Notes: a model not told the origin generated them from the letters alone. Shown: positions 21,076-33,960, numbered from the stretch's first letter. The stretch is 64,000 bases of DNA from Serripes groenlandicus (GCA_031761405.1 JASEVX010000003.1:114083831-114147830); one strand, 5' to 3'. Translations and numbers: made by a program.

Positions 21076-22100
21076 AGTGGTCATGGTTGTGTGCCCTTGG
21101 GCAGGGCACATTTCCTAGCCTAGTGTTGATTCTTTTACCCAGGTCATGGTGGGGTGCCCTTGGGCAAGGCTCATTTCCTAGCCTAGTACTGATTTGTTTA
21201 CCAAGGGGTTCATGGTGGAGTGCCCTTGGGCAAGGCACATATTCTAGCCTATTACTGATTTGTTTACCAAGCTCGAGGTTAGGTGCCCTTCGGCAAGGCA
21301 CATTTCCTAGCCTAGTACTGATTTGTTTACCACGTGGGTATGGTGCTGTGCCCTTGGGCAAGGCACATGTTCTAGCCTATTACTGATTTGTTTACCAAGC
21401 TTGAGGTTGAGTGCCCTTGGGCAAGGCAAATTTCTTAGCCTAGTACTGATTTGTTTACCAAGTGGGTATCGTGCTGTGCCCTTGGGCAAGGCACATTTCT
21501 TAGCCTAGTACTGATTTGTTTACCCAGTCGTCATGGTGGTGTGCCCTTGGGAAAGGCACAATTCCTAGCCTAGTACTGATTTATTTACCCACATGGTGGA
21601 GTGCCCTTTGAAAAGGCACATTTCCTAGCCTAGAACTGGTTTGTTTACCCAGTTCATGGCGGAGCAGATTTCCTAGCCTAGAACTGGTTTGTTCACCCAG
21701 GTCATGGTGGAGTGCCCTGTGGCAAGCACATTTCCTAGCCTAGAACTGGTTTGTTTACCCAGGTCATGGTGGAGTGTCCTGTGACAAGCACATTTCCTAG
21801 TCTAGAACTGGTTTGTTTACCAAGTGGTCATGGTGGAGCAGATTTCCTATCCTAGAACTGGTTTGTTTACCCAGTTCATGGCGGATCACATTTCCTAGCC
21901 TAGAACTGGTTTGTTTACCCAGGTCATGGTGGAGTGCCCTGTGGCAAGCATATTTCCTAGTCTAGAAATGATTTGTTTACCAAGTGGTCATGGTGATGTG
22001 CCAGTGGGCAAGACACATTTCCTAGCCTAGTACTGATTTGATTACCAACTGGGATTGTTGGTGTGCCCTCAGGCATGGCACATTTCCTAGCCTAGCTTTA
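21076..22100 (+). repeat. Minisatellite built from a SINE tail
   Basis: About 17 units of roughly 55-62 bp. Each carries TGCCCTTGGGCAAGGCAC, TTTCCTAGCCTAGTACTG and ATTTGTTTACC. The same motif occurs once in the SINE at 32755 (CCCTAGGGCAAGGCACATTT), so the array appears to be amplified from that element's tail. Later units are shortened by internal deletions. Confidence 0.88.
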
Positions 22101-22772
<672 letters not shown>

Positions 22773-22806
22773 TGAAAACATTGTCGTAATAGGGAAATTT
22801 GCTTAA

Positions 22807-24362
22807 CCCTTTTCCACATACAACAAATCTGCAGCAGATGACTTTGAAATTGCCTAGGCAAAAGCACAGGAAATCTCTTTAAATGATAGAACAATAATTG
22901 AATAAGAGTTGAAAACATGGTGACAAAAGGAATAATTGCTTGTTTTGAGCAATTTTTAGCTCTACTGGCCAAAGGCCAGAAGGGCTTATGTCGTGGCGAT
23001 TTGTCCGTCGTCCGTGCGTGCGTGCGTGCGTCCGTAAACAATTTCTTGTTATAACGATACAGTCTTCACTTTTGATTGTATCTCAACCAAACTTATACAG
23101 TAGTTAGATATCTATGAGAGCTCGGTTTCTTTCGAAAACCAGCCAGATCCGCTCATGCATGACTGGATTATGGCCCTTGAAATGGTCAAAATTGCTATAA
23201 AAGAGCTTGTTAACACGATGCAGTCTTCACTTTTGATTGTATCTCAACCAAACTTATACAGTAGTTAGATATTCATGAGAGCTCGGTTCCTTTCGAAAAC
23301 CAACCAGATCCGCTCATGCATGACTGGATTATGGCCCTTGAAATGGTTAAAATTGCTATAAAAGAGCTTGTTAACACGATACAGTCTTCACTTTTGATTG
23401 TATCTAAACCAAACTTATACAGTAATTAGATATCTATGAGAGCTCGGTTCCTTTCGAAAACCAGTCAGATCCGCCCATGCATGACTGGATTATGGCCCTT
23501 GAAATGGTCAAAATTGCTATAAAAGAGCTTGTTAACACGATACAGTCTTCACGTTTGAGTGTATCTCAACCAAACTTATACAGTAGTTAGATATCCATAA
23601 GAGCTCAGTTCAATTCAAAAACCAGCCAGATCCGCCTATGCATGACTGGATTATGGTCCTTGAAATGGTCAAAATTGCTATAAAAGAGCTTGTTAACACG
23701 ATACAGTCTTCACGTTTGAGTGTATCTCAACCAAACTTATACAGTAGTTAGATATCCATAAGAGCTCAGTTCCTTTCAAAAACCAGCCAGATCCGCCTAT
23801 GCATGACTGGATTATGGTCCTTGAAATGGTCAAAATTGCTATAAAAGAGCTTGTTAACACGATACAGTCTTCACTTTTGATTGTATCTCAACCAAACTTA
23901 TACAGTAGTAAGATATCCATGAGAGCTCGGTTCCTTTCGTAAACCAGCCAGATCCGCCCATGCAAGACTGGATTATGGCCCTTGAAATTGTCCAAATTGC
24001 TATAATTGAGCATGTGAACACAATAGAGGCTCCATTTACTATCTGATCTTCACCAAACTTACATAGTAGTTAAATATTGATGAGAGCTTGGTTCCTTTTG
24101 AAAACCAGCTAGATCTGTCCATGCAAGACTGGATTATGGCCCATGAAATTGTAAAAATTGCTATAATACAGCTTGTGAACACAAAAGAGCCTCCATTTAC
24201 TATCCGATCTTCACCATACATACATGCTCTGGATTGAAAATGACCAAAGAACCATACCAGTAGAGCATAGGCCCTCATGGGCCTCTTGTTTCTTTTGTTG
24301 CCATGTTTTCAAAAAGCTGTCTGCTGCAGAGGCGTCAGAAAGTGTCTATATGAGGGAAAGGG
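22807..24362. mobile_element. Family 1 MITE split by a pearl-like element
   Basis: TTAA at 22803-22806 and 24363-24366. The MITE is intact apart from the insertion between GAGCAATTT (left) and TTCTTTTGTTGCC (right), inside its inner hairpin arm. This shows that the pearl-like element is younger and where it ends. Confidence 0.88.
22957..24290 (+). mobile_element. Pearl-like element, subfamily B (GCTCTACTGG ends)
   Basis: Starts TAGCTCTACTGGCCAAAGG, with inverted GAAGAGCTTATG following, then a GTGCGTGCGTCC microsatellite. At the 3' side come CCAGTAGAGC (24257-24266), the hairpin GGCCCTCATGGGCC and TCTTGTT. The core (23060-24240) has seven or eight units of ~160 bp with AACCAAACTTATACAGTAGT and GACTGGATTATGGCCCTTG. 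Confidence 0.88.
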
Positions 24363-24726
24363 TTAATGTTTTGAACTGTATTTAATAATCATATTTTCAT
24401 TTGTTGAGATTGCCTAAATATCTGCATAGATGTTTTCAATGTCATCTGATGCATATTTGTTGTATGTGTAAAAGGGTTTAATTTATATCTTACTTTTGAC
24501 AAAAATCAATTTAGATTGCCATATGTGCGAATTTATGCTTTGCTAGTCATTTTAATAATAATGCAAAAGATTTTATGTATAAAATAGACCTTGGTGTCAT
24601 ATATTGTTTTGTTTTTAATTTCTTGTATTTAAGACTTGATAGATAGACTTCAAATTTTGAACACATGTTTTGTCTTAGTATTTTACACTTTTCTGTAATG
24701 ATAAACAGGGATGGCCAGACATATAA

Positions 24727-25297
<571 letters not shown>

Positions 25298-25610
25298 TGT
25301 GCTACCCTTGGTGTCGTCGTCTGCATCGTCACAACATTTTAACCTTTAAACTAAAAAACATTCAACATTTTCAAATGAAACATGGTACACATGATCCTAG
25401 AAACAATATGCATGTCTATACCAAAACACATAACTCCTGCTTTAATGATTATTCAGAAATGCCCCTTTTTTTACTTAGAAAAATCAGACGAGTGTTGGCC
25501 ATCGTTTCGCGGCACCCTTGTTTTCAGTTATTATACCTTCATTTATAGAGATTTTTGCCTTGATGTTTTCAAAGTCGTCTGCTGCAGATTTGTTGTATGT
25601 GGGAAAGGGT
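25298..25610. repeat. Dispersed repeat R1, then MITE arm
   Basis: 25298-25470 (TGTGCTACCCTTGGTGTCG, TTCAACATTTTCAAATGAAA, ATAACTCCTGCTTTAATGA) has a second copy at 27205-27400. 25535-25610 is a family 1 arm ending GTATGTGGGAAAGGG. Confidence 0.6.
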
Positions 25611-25779
25611 TGAATTAATCTGCTGCAAAAAAACAATGAAAAGACAAAAATCAGAAAACAATGATTATATTATGACAAGATTATATTGTTGAAATATGTT
25701 TTAAGGTGACTCTCACATGCCTTTCATAGAAGATGACTTTATAATCAATTGAGTAAATTAGAAAATCTATTAAACGTTC

Positions 25780-26130
25780 ATCCAGAATGTCTCTCAACTA
25801 TCAGATCCTTGATAAGGAGAATTCCTTCACTCTATCTCTTGTTACATAGGATTAGAGGGTCAAATAAGGATTCAGACCATGAAATATTTCCTACAGTCTT
25901 TGACTACATTCATTAACCCTTTCCCACATTCAACAAATCTCCAGCAGACAACTTTGAAAATGCCTTGGCAATTGAAAAATCCCAAATTAATGAGAGTTGA
26001 ATTATTAAATAGAGTTGAAAACACTGGCAAAAGGAGAAATTGCTCATGATGAGCAATTTCTCCTTTTGTCACAATGTTTTCAAAAGTTGTCTGCTGCAGA
26101 GGCACCAGAAACCGTCTGTATGTGGGAGGG
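25780..26130. mobile_element. Family 2 remnant and intact family 1 MITE
   Basis: 25790-25870 has family 2 outer arms (TGATAAGGAGAATTCC, AGGATTAGAGGGTCAAAT) without the palindrome core. 25917-26130 is family 1 with TTAA at 25913-25916 and 26131-26134 and tip GCTCATGATGAGC. Confidence 0.8.
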
Positions 26131-26230
26131 TTAAATGCTTTCTGATGCCTTTGTAGCAGACAACTTTTAAAAACGTTATGGCCAAAAAAGAAAAAGCTCG
26201 GGAGAGCAATTTCTACTTTTACGACACTTA

Positions 26231-26510
26231 TTATACCCCCAGATACATAGTATATGGGGGCTATATAGGAGTCACGCTTGTCTGTCCGTTGGTCTGTGAA
26301 CATTTCTTGTGAACACTATTTCTCAGCAACCCTTGGTCAGAATTCAATATAACTTCACAAGAATGATTGATACCAAGCCTAGTTGTGCATATTGTTGGCG
26401 TGTTGCACTGGAATTATTTTTAAATGAGTTATGGCCCCTTGAATTTCTCATACATATGTATATTGTCAGGCACCAGCTGGGGGTATACAGTGATATTTTT
26501 AGTTTTTAAT
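26231..26510 (+). mobile_element. Pearl-like element, subfamily C, short
   Basis: Starts TATACCCCCAGATACATAG, with inverted TATGGGGGCTATATAGG and CTGTCCGTTGGTCTG. Ends CAGCTGGGGGTATACAGTG then ATATTTTTAGTT. The core is a single unit. A decayed MITE piece (26135-26230) precedes it. Confidence 0.78.
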
Positions 26511-26651
26511 TCTATACTTTGATTAAGCTTCCATTTAGAGTAGCCTAGTCACAAGCCTACCATATTTTTTACAAAACTTTTTCAAAGCTGCATATTTGTC
26601 ATAAATGAGAAAGGTTGATATTTCCATGGTGATGATTTGTTTGTTTTACAG

Positions 26652-26785
26652 GACTGTATGGAGCTTACACACAAACAGAGTCGATCTGTGAATGTGACGA
26701 GTTTCTCGTTCCTGTCGGGCGATGTCAACAACTTTGTTGTGGGCAGTGAGGATTGCTCAGTGTATGCAGCCTGCAGACATGGAAG
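26652..26785 (+). CDS. DYNC1I: Dynein intermediate chain WD40 exon
   Basis: 134 nt, TTTTACAG acceptor and GGAAG|GTAGGT donor. It reads [20 protein letters not shown], then [22 protein letters not shown]. The [11 protein letters not shown] core is diagnostic. The donor splits a serine codon completed by the following exon. Confidence 0.97.
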
Positions 26786-26811
26786 GTAGGTGTAATCATA
26801 TCATAAACTAA

Positions 26812-27031
26812 CCTTTTCCCACATGCGACAATTATGCAGCAGACAACTAAAATATCTAGACAAATATTGCTTAAATCTCTTTAAATGAAAAGATATATTT
26901 TTTTATAAAGTTGAAAATTGTGACATATTAAGGGGAAATTGCTTGTTTTGAGCAATTTCCCCTATTGTCACAATGTTTTCAAAAGTCGTGTGCTACAAAG
27001 GCGTCAGAATGCGTCTATATGTGGGAAAGGG
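26812..27031. mobile_element. Family 1 MITE
   Basis: Right side GCGTCTATATGTGGGAAAGGG followed by TTAA (27032-27035). Left side CTAACCTTTTCCCACATGC. The inner arms are GGGGAAATTGCTTG / GAGCAATTTCCCC, again changed on both sides relative to other copies. Confidence 0.82.
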
Positions 27032-27204
27032 TTAACCCCAGTCCTGATGTAGACAGCTTTGGAAGCTTTTACTTCACATGTCTTTTAAAAAAACTGAACT
27101 GTGTTAACTTGAATATGGAATAGCTAGTAATCAAACCTGCTCTGTGCATGGAGCGCAATTAAGACATTAAACTTATTAACTTTTTAGCTAATCTGTAAAA
27201 AGGG

Positions 27205-27430
27205 TTGTGCTATTGTGATACCCTTGACATTGTCTGGTTCGTCACAAAACTTTAAAATTACCTAAAAAAGCGTTCAACATTTTCAAATACTTGTTACACA
27301 TGTTCCTAGGACCAATACACATGTCTATTATATACCAAGTCACATAACTCTGGTTTTAATGACTATGAACAGTAATGAGCCTTTTGTTTACTTATAAAAA
27401 AGCAAACAAACAGTGGTAATCGATTGTGGC
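27205..27430. repeat. Dispersed repeat R1, second copy
   Basis: Shares GTGCTATTGTGATACCCTTG, TTCAACATTTTCAAATAC and ACATAACTCTGGTTTTAATG with 25298-25470. No ends defined. Confidence 0.55.
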
Positions 27431-27537
27431 TCTCCTTTCCTCAGATGAAAAGCGGCGTAAAACCCCAATAAATAAATAAATAAAATCCTCAGATGATTTC
27501 AAAGACTAGTTAATGTTTCAAACCAGCTTAACTGTTA

Positions 27538-27762
27538 CCCTTTCCTACATACAGACTCCTTTTGACGCCTCTGCAGCAAGTGATTTTTGAAAAACGATTT
27601 GGCAAAAGGAGATATTGTTCATTATGAGCAATTTCTATTTTTGCCAAAATGTTTTCAACTCCATTTAATAATAAAAATTTTGTTCATGGAGATTCTTCAT
27701 GTTTTTTTTCCATTATGTTTTCAAAGACGTCTGCTACAGATCTTTTGTATGTGTGAAATGAT
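27538..27762. mobile_element. Family 1 MITE next to an exon
   Basis: From CCCTTTCCTACATACAGAC to GACGTCTGCTACAGATC...GTGTGAAATG. The inner hairpin is around TGTTCATTATGAGCAA. It ends about 20 bp before the exon at 27782. Confidence 0.75.
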
Positions 27763-27781
27763 AAATATTGTATATTTACAG

Positions 27782-27926
27782 CAAAGCAGGTATCAGTGAG
27801 ATGTTTGAGGGCCACCAGGGACCAATAACAGGGATAGACTGTCATAAAGTGGCTGGACAGATAGACTTTTCTCCGTACTTCCTCACATCCTCTTTTGATT
27901 GGACTATTAAACTCTGGAGCATGAAG
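27782..27926 (+). CDS. DYNC1I: Dynein intermediate chain WD40 exon
   Basis: 145 nt, TTTACAG acceptor and AAG|GTAATT donor. It reads [20 protein letters not shown], then [16 protein letters not shown]. It matches the family blade [19 protein letters not shown] through SSFDWTVKLW. It ends in phase 0. Confidence 0.97.
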
Positions 27927-27959
27927 GTAATTCACTGTCTTTCTTTCTCATTTGTTTAA

Positions 27960-28386
27960 CCCTTTTCCTCATACGACATTTCTTCAGCAGACGACTTTGA
28001 ACACATTTTGTCAAAAAATAGAAAATCTCTTTAATTGAATGGACAACCTATGACTAAAAGTGGAAAACATTGTGGCAAAAGGAGAAATTGCTTGTTTTGA
28101 GCAATTTCTTCTTTTGTCACTATGTTTTCAAAAAGCCTAGTGTACTAGATAAAGGGGTGTAAACTTATCTGTTCCAAACAATATCTCTCTTATTACTCAA
28201 AACAAACCCTATACTACATGGGTATTCAGTGAGACGGTTCTTTCGAGTACCCACAACATAGGGTTTCAGTGACAAATAAGGATTTTTTTTTTTACAGCTC
28301 CATAACTTCCCCCATACCACACAACTCCAACAGCAGATGACTTTGAAAGCATCTAGGAAAAATAATGTGGAAGCGCTCTATTTTTA
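27960..28386. mobile_element. Family 1 MITE joined to a family 2 MITE
   Basis: 27960-28138 is family 1 (TTAA at 27956-27959) cut at AAAAAGCC. 28140-28290 is family 2 (end CTAGATAAAGGGGTG, palindrome arms CCCTATACTACATGGGTA and GAGTACCCACAACATAGGG). 28305-28375 is another family 1 arm. Confidence 0.72.
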
Positions 28387-29945
28387 GATCACCTGAGCCG
28401 AAGGCTCAAGGTGAGCTATTCTGATCACTTTTTGTCCGTCGTCCGTCCGGCGTTAACTTTTAGCTTTAAACATCATCTCCTCCCAAACTCCAAGGACAAT
28501 TTCCGTGAAACATCACAGGACTGTTCCTCTGGTTGGCCTCTTTCAAAGTTGTTCAAAGATTTAAATTCCATTGAGAACTTTGGTTGCTGCGGCATCAGAA
28601 AGGGGGCAAAAGGTCCAAACTTTAAAAATCTTCTCCTCCGAATCTGCTAGTCAGATTCAAATATAATTTGGTAGAAATGTTCATTGGGTGACCCTCTATA
28701 AAAATTAAGCCATACTGATTGGTCGAAAAACATGGCAGTCAGGCGGCATCAAAAAAGGGGCAAAATGACAAAATTTGAAAATTCCATTTTTATGCAAATG
28801 CTTGTCTGATTTTAAGAAAATATAATACGAATCTTACTGTAATGATCCTCTATTTAATTTGTTTAAGCCGTTTTGATTGGTTACATAATCATAGCAACCA
28901 GGCGTCATCACAAAAGGGGTAAATTGAACTTTTAGCTACAAATGACAACCATCTCCTACCATTCCAATAGACCAATTACCACAAAACATCACAGGAATGT
29001 TCCTTTGGTGGTCCTCTTTCAAAATTGTTCAAAGATTAAAATTCCAATGAGAACTTTGGTTGCTGCGGCATCAGAAAGGGGACAAAATGTCCAAACTTTA
29101 AAAATCTTCTCCTCCGAATCTGCCTGTCAGATTCAAATATAATTTGGTAGAAATGTTCCTTGGGTGACCATCTATAACAATTGTTCAAGCCATACTGATT
29201 GGTCGAAAACATGGCAGTCAGGCGGCATCAGAAAAGTGGCAAAATGACAAAATTTGAAAATTCCATTTTTATGAAAGTGTTTGTCCGATTTTAAGAAAAT
29301 ATAATACGAATCTTACTGTAATGATCCTCTATTTAATTTGCTTAAGCCGTTTTGATTGGTTACACAATCATATCAACCAGGTGTCATCACAAAAAGGGTA
29401 AATTGAACTTTTAGCTACAAATGACAACCAACTCCTACCATTCCAATAGACCAATTTCCACAAAACATCACAAGAATGTTCCTTTGGTGGTCCTCTTTCA
29501 AAATGTTCAAAGATTTAAATTCCATTGAGAACTTTGGTTGCTGCGGCATCAGAAAGTGAGAAAAATACCCAAATTTTAAAATCCTTTTCCTCCATAATCT
29601 ACTTGTGCGATTGCAAGATAATTTGGTAGAAATGTTTCTTAAGTGACCCTCTAAATAAACTGTTGAAGCCATATTGATTTCGTTTAAAAACAGGGCAGCA
29701 AGGCGGCATCAGGAAAGGTGCAAAATGACAAAAACTTTATAATTCCATTCTTATTAAAGTTCTTGTTAGATTTCTAGATATAAATGGCCTTTACTGATAA
29801 GCTGTTTCTTGAGAAGTGTCCACTCCTTTCAGTTTCATTAATGCACTCCCTGATAAAATTTTCCAGATATTTGCAGTTAAATATTTGCTACTAATTTACT
29901 ATCAATTAGGTGATCGATTTAGGGCCATCTTGGCCCTCTTGTTGA
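28387..29945 (+). mobile_element. Pearl-like element, subfamily A, with ~470-bp units
   Basis: Starts GATCACCTGAGCCGAAGGC, then CAAGGTGAGC, then GTCCGTCGTCCGTCC. Ends TTAGGTGATCGATTT, the hairpin GGGCCATCTTGGCCC and TCTTGTT. Both outer motifs read GATC where most subfamily A copies read GCTC, so the two ends match. The core has two and a half units containing GAACTTTGGTTGCTGCGGCA and AAGCCATACTGATTGGTCG. Confidence 0.88.
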
Positions 29946-29949
29946 AAGT

Positions 29950-30115
29950 GTAATTTCACCAATCTAGAAAACTGAAAGAATTATAATGATAAAGATTTGA
30001 AAATATTGCAATAAGAGGTGAAATTGCTAGTTTTGAGCAATTTTGCCTTTTATTGCAATGTTTTCAAAAGTCGTCTGCAATAGCAGGTGCAAATGTCGTC
30101 TGTGTGAAGTAATGG
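29950..30115. mobile_element. TTAA MITE subfamily 1b, second copy
   Basis: Shares CTAGAAAACTGAAAGA, GCAATAAGAGGTGAAATTGC and GTCTGTGTGAAGTAATGGG with 15398-15616. Its left end is missing because it abuts the pearl-like element. A family 1 arm follows (30120-30190). Confidence 0.78.
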
Positions 30116-30194
30116 GTAAATGAATACTGTTGATAATATTGTGGCAAAAGTTGTCTACTGCAGATGTGTCTGTATGTGGGAAAGGGTTCAAATG

Positions 30195-31373
30195 TTTATA
30201 ATAAATCATTATAATAGTACATGTACCACCCTCCCATCCATCATTTAAGCCTACATTTATGGAATTGGATATTTTGTTTGAATGGTGTTAAATGCTGTTT
30301 TCAATAGTATTTCAATTATATCATGGCATTTCCTTGGTACCTTACCTGTTATACCAGGCTTATATAACCTGACATCAATGAGTTCAAATGGTATCCTTGC
30401 ATCCAAAGGAGGGAAGCCATTGTCAAATCTAGGAATATCAAGATAAAAATGTTGGGCAAATAACAGTGTAGAGCCTTGTATCTAGGCCAGGATACATCTG
30501 ACAAACCTTTATTGATGGCACCGGGTCCACTATATCGGTATCGGAAGTTAGAGGTATAGAGGATATTTATTTGTTTTGAGTGGATATGGAATATATCTCA
30601 TCGAGAAGTGATTTAATTTTAATATTTTCACGAGCGAAATCTTTTATGCTAATTGATGTTGAAAGAATGGAACTATTTAGTGTCTTCGTACCCATTCACA
30701 CGCGGACAAATCTGTGTGAATGTTCTATTCAAACACAGTTTGTCCGTCATATTGAAAATTGTTTACTACACAATGTCAGACAATGACAATAAGGCGGATT
30801 TGTTAAATTTACGGAATATGGAATTATGTACTGGAAGGCTATATATCAACACAGTAGCCTCCCTTTATAAGTAAACAAGTAGTTCGACAATACCTATTGT
30901 GGGTGATATCAGTGAGTGATATGGATTTTATTTCACTGATAGAACACAGTATCTCATCATTTAGCATAAAATAATAAATCTTATTGTTCTAGGGGCGTGG
31001 ATTGTTGACATATTTTATGTATATGATAACAGTATCATGATGATGACTTAAAGATCAAGGTTTCGGTTTTGAGAATATTTATAGCAAGTGTTTGAAGCAG
31101 CAGTAGTCATTCAGATCCCCAATACTCTCTACATACAAAGGAGCAGTTCAGACTTTATTCTACAGACAAGAACTCCTTCACTTTAAATTTAACTCTCTAT
31201 CAGTTTTCTTCATTTATTTCAAACATATTTATTTCACACATCAATCGTCTTACATCCTGCCACTTATTTTGATCACCCTCAATTTAGGATGATGTTTTTT
31301 TATGGAGTTCAAGGATTCAGTCCACAATATTTTGGAACAACTCTTGTACCATCTGTGTATTATAAATTGACAG
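30195..31373. other. Gene-free intronic stretch
   Basis: 30380-30450 (AATGGTATCCTTGCATCC, AAAGGAGGGAAGCCATTG) resembles the body of the SINE at 33690-33885 (GCGCCAAGGAGGGCAGCCATTG). The remainder has no recognisable feature. Confidence 0.4.
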
Positions 31374-31514
31374 GATCAGAAGTACATCCACTCGTTTGAG
31401 GATAACAGTGACTATGTATACGACGTTCAGTGGTCACCAATACATCCAGCACTGTTTGCTAGTGTTGATGGGATGGGACGGTTAGATTTGTGGAACCTGA
31501 ATACAGACACAGAG
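31374..31514 (+). CDS. DYNC1I: Dynein intermediate chain WD40 exon
   Basis: 141 nt, phase 0 to 0, TTGACAG acceptor and GAG|GTAAAT donor. It reads [20 protein letters not shown], then [19 protein letters not shown]. It corresponds to the family block SFEDNADYVYDVMWSP...[12 protein letters not shown], a full WD40 blade. The 3.4-kb intron before it contains a 1.5-kb pearl-like element. Confidence 0.97.
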
Positions 31515-31732
31515 GTAAATTTCTCACCATAGATTATCTCGTGGGTTTACATTAAGAAATTGAGTGGAAGGCTAAATTGTGAAAGTCGGAGGCAGAGCGT
31601 GTAGATGAACACAGAATCGTCACAGTTTGTACTCTCTTTAAAATAGTTTCTGTCATTATTCCAATCTGGATAGATTAATCATTTGAGTCAACCAGAAATA
31701 TGCGGTCAATTTGGCCGCTTGCCACCTCTTAA

Positions 31733-31914
31733 TCCTTTCCCACCTATAGACGCATTTTGACACATCTGCAGCATATGACTTTTGAAGACATTGTGACAAA
31801 AGACTATGTTTCCAACTTTTTTTTCAGTAATTCCTTCATTTCAAGAGATTTTCCATATCTTGGGTAGATGTTTTCAAAGTCGTCTGCTGCATATTTGTTG
31901 TATGTGGGAAAGGG
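31733..31914. mobile_element. Family 1 MITE, hairpin deleted
   Basis: TTAA at 31729-31732 and 31915-31918. Ends TCCTTTCCCACC and GTATGTGGGAAAGGG. The inner hairpin is reduced to TGTGACAAAAGACTATG. Confidence 0.8.
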
Positions 31915-31969
31915 TTAATGAAAACCCTATTACCCAGACTCATTTACCGGGTAGCTGATATGATGTCTC

Positions 31970-32105
31970 AGATGTCTCAGCGGACTAGATAAGGGGGGTA
32001 GTACACAGTTCTTTCTCAACATTCATTATAATTCATTTCTCAACATTCATATGTTCAAAGTCGTTTGCTGCAGAATTGTCGTATGTGGGAAAGGGTTAGA
32101 ACCTA
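31970..32105. mobile_element. Family 2 end fragment and family 1 arm
   Basis: 31983-32000 is ACTAGATAAGGGGGGTAG, a family 2 terminus. 32045-32098 is a family 1 arm (GTTCAAAGTCGTTTGCTGC...GTGGGAAAGGG). Confidence 0.55.
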
Positions 32106-32121
32106 TGTTGGGGATACTTAA

Positions 32122-32341
32122 CCCTTTCCCACATTCAACAAATCTGTAGCAGACGACTTTGAAAACGTATTTTCAAAAATGTGAAAAATCTCCACTTATG
32201 ATAGTTTAATTATTAAATAGAGTTGAAAACATTGTGGCAAATGGAGAAATTGCTCATCATGAGCAATTTCACCTTTGCCACAATGTTTTCAAAAGTCATC
32301 TGCTGCAGAGGCGTCTGAAAGTGTCTATATGTGGGAAAGGC
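32122..32341. mobile_element. Intact family 1 MITE, TTAA on both sides
   Basis: 220 bp. TTAA at 32118-32121 and 32342-32345. The tip is GCTCATCATGAGC. The outer ends are CCCTTTCCCACATTCAAC and GTCTATATGTGGGAAAGG. Confidence 0.88.
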
Positions 32342-32344
32342 TTA

Positions 32345-32755
32345 AAACAATCACCTAGCTAAGACAACTCATTTGAGTACCCGCAACATAGGTTGTTTTG
32401 GCGTTCCAATAAGCATTTTAGAAAGAAAGCAAAAAGCATCTCTTATATAGAGCTCTGAAACGTTCTGCTTTGAAAACAATTTGGGTAATTGTAACAGCCG
32501 ATTAATCAGAACTTTCCAGATTTTACAATTTGATTGTAAGGTAAATTCTACCATAAGGACATGTTTGATTGACTGAATTATGGCCCTTTATTATTTGACT
32601 TATAAATTCTGGTTAAGCAATGGAATAGTCGTGTGCCCTGTCTTACGGACAGCTCTTGTTTTCATCTCCATCAAATCTAGTCTAGTTCAAAACAAGGTCA
32701 TGTGGGATCTAAAACTAGGTCACTTGTAAATAAATTGTAGTTGATTTTACTCGCT
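32345..32755. other. Repeat fragments
   Basis: 32360-32395 is a family 2 arm piece (TTTGAGTACCCGCAACATAGG). 32632-32655 is a pearl-like 3' end with its own stem: CTGTCTTACGGACAG then CTCTTGTT. No gene seen. Confidence 0.5.
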
Positions 32756-32870
32756 CTCAGCCGTGGCCATGTGGTAAGTGTCTTGAGATTCGGAACCGGT
32801 CTTCCGTGGAATGCCCTAGGGCAAGGCACATTTCCTAGCCTAGCTGGCTAATTACCCAGGGGTCATGAAT
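32755..32870 (+). mobile_element. SINE-2 copy with single tail unit
   Basis: tRNA-like CTCTCAGCCGTGGCCATGTG and GATTCGGAACCGGTC, then CCCTAGGGCAAGGCACATTT and CCTAGCCTAGCTGGC. It is the single-unit counterpart of the minisatellite at 21076-22100. Confidence 0.55.
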
Positions 32871-32914
32871 AAGTGATTGATTATTTGGTGTTTAATGTCA
32901 CTTTCAACAGTTTT

Positions 32915-33668
32915 TAACTCTACTGGCCAAAGGCAAGAAGAGCTTATGCCGTGGTGTGGTGTCTGTCGTCTGTGCGTGCGTGCGTCTGTGTGTCCGTAAA
33001 CAATTGCTTGTGAACGAGATACAGTCTTCAGTTTTGATTGTATCACAATCAAACTTATACAGTAGTTAGATATCCATGAGAGCTCGGTTCCTTTTGCAAA
33101 CCAGCCAGATCTGCTCATGCAAGACTGGATTATGGTCCTTGAAATTGTCAAAATTGCTATAATAGAGCTTGTGAACACAATAGAGGCTTCATTTACTATC
33201 TGATCTTCACCAAACTTACATAGTAGTTAGGTATCCATGAGAGCTTGGTTCCTTTTGCAAACCAGCTAGATCCGGCGATGCAAGACTGGATTATGGCCCT
33301 TGAAATTGTCAGAATTACTAAAATAGAGCTTGTGAATGCCATAAAGTCTTCAGTTTTGATTGTATCTCAATCAAACTTATACAGTAGTTAGATATCCATG
33401 AGAGCTTGGTTCCTTTTGCAAACCAGGCAGATCCGCTCATGCAAGACTGGATTATGTTCTTTGAAATTGTCAAAATTGCTATAATAGAGCTTGTGAACAC
33501 AATAGAGGCTCCATTTAGTATCTGATCTTCACCAAAGTTACACAGTAGTTAGGTATCCATGAGAGTTTCGTTCCTTTCACAAACCAGCTAGATCCGCCCA
33601 TGCAAGACTAAATTATGGCCTTTGAAATCCCATCCCAGTAGAGCATAGGCCCTCATGGGCCTCTTGTT
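32915..33668 (+). mobile_element. Pearl-like element, subfamily B
   Basis: Starts AACTCTACTGGCCAAAGGC with GAAGAGCTTATGCCGTGG and a GTGCGTGCGTC repeat. Ends CCAGTAGAGCATAGG, CCCTCATGGG and CCTCTTGTT. About four ~160-bp core units are shared with 22957-24290. Confidence 0.85.
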
Positions 33669-33885
33669 CAGTTATATCACGTTTCCTGGGTAAATTACCA
33701 GTACTACTGGTACATTTATTCTGACACCAGACAGTCAGTCGTAATCCTAACCAAGCAATCTTGAGCGCCAAGGAGGGCAGCCATTGCTACCATTTGTTAA
33801 AGGCTTTTGTATGATTGTCTCGAACCCGCATTCTCCAGCACCCGAGGCGGAAGCTCTACCACTGCACCACTGAGGCGGTCATGAA
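33669..33885 (-). mobile_element. tRNA-derived SINE, minus orientation
   Basis: On the minus strand the head reads GCCTCAGTGGTGCAGTGGTA with box B GCGGGTTCGAGACAATC (around 33809-33825). The body on the + strand has GCGCCAAGGAGGGCAGCCAT. The anticodon region (CCGCCTCGGGTGC) and degenerate stems suggest a SINE head, not a functional tRNA. Confidence 0.6.
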
Positions 33886-33960
33886 TAAGTGAACTGTCGC
33901 CTTGATATAACTGAAATAGTGTTGAAAATGGTGTAAAAACCCAATAAAACTGTCTTGCAG

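Noticed and set aside
21026..21508. Several proline/glycine-rich open frames on both strands
   Set aside because: They are translations of the minisatellite units; both strands being open reflects repeat composition.
33800..33880. Functional tRNA gene on the minus strand
   Set aside because: tRNA-like boxes are good, but it is fused to a SINE body and the stems are degenerate.
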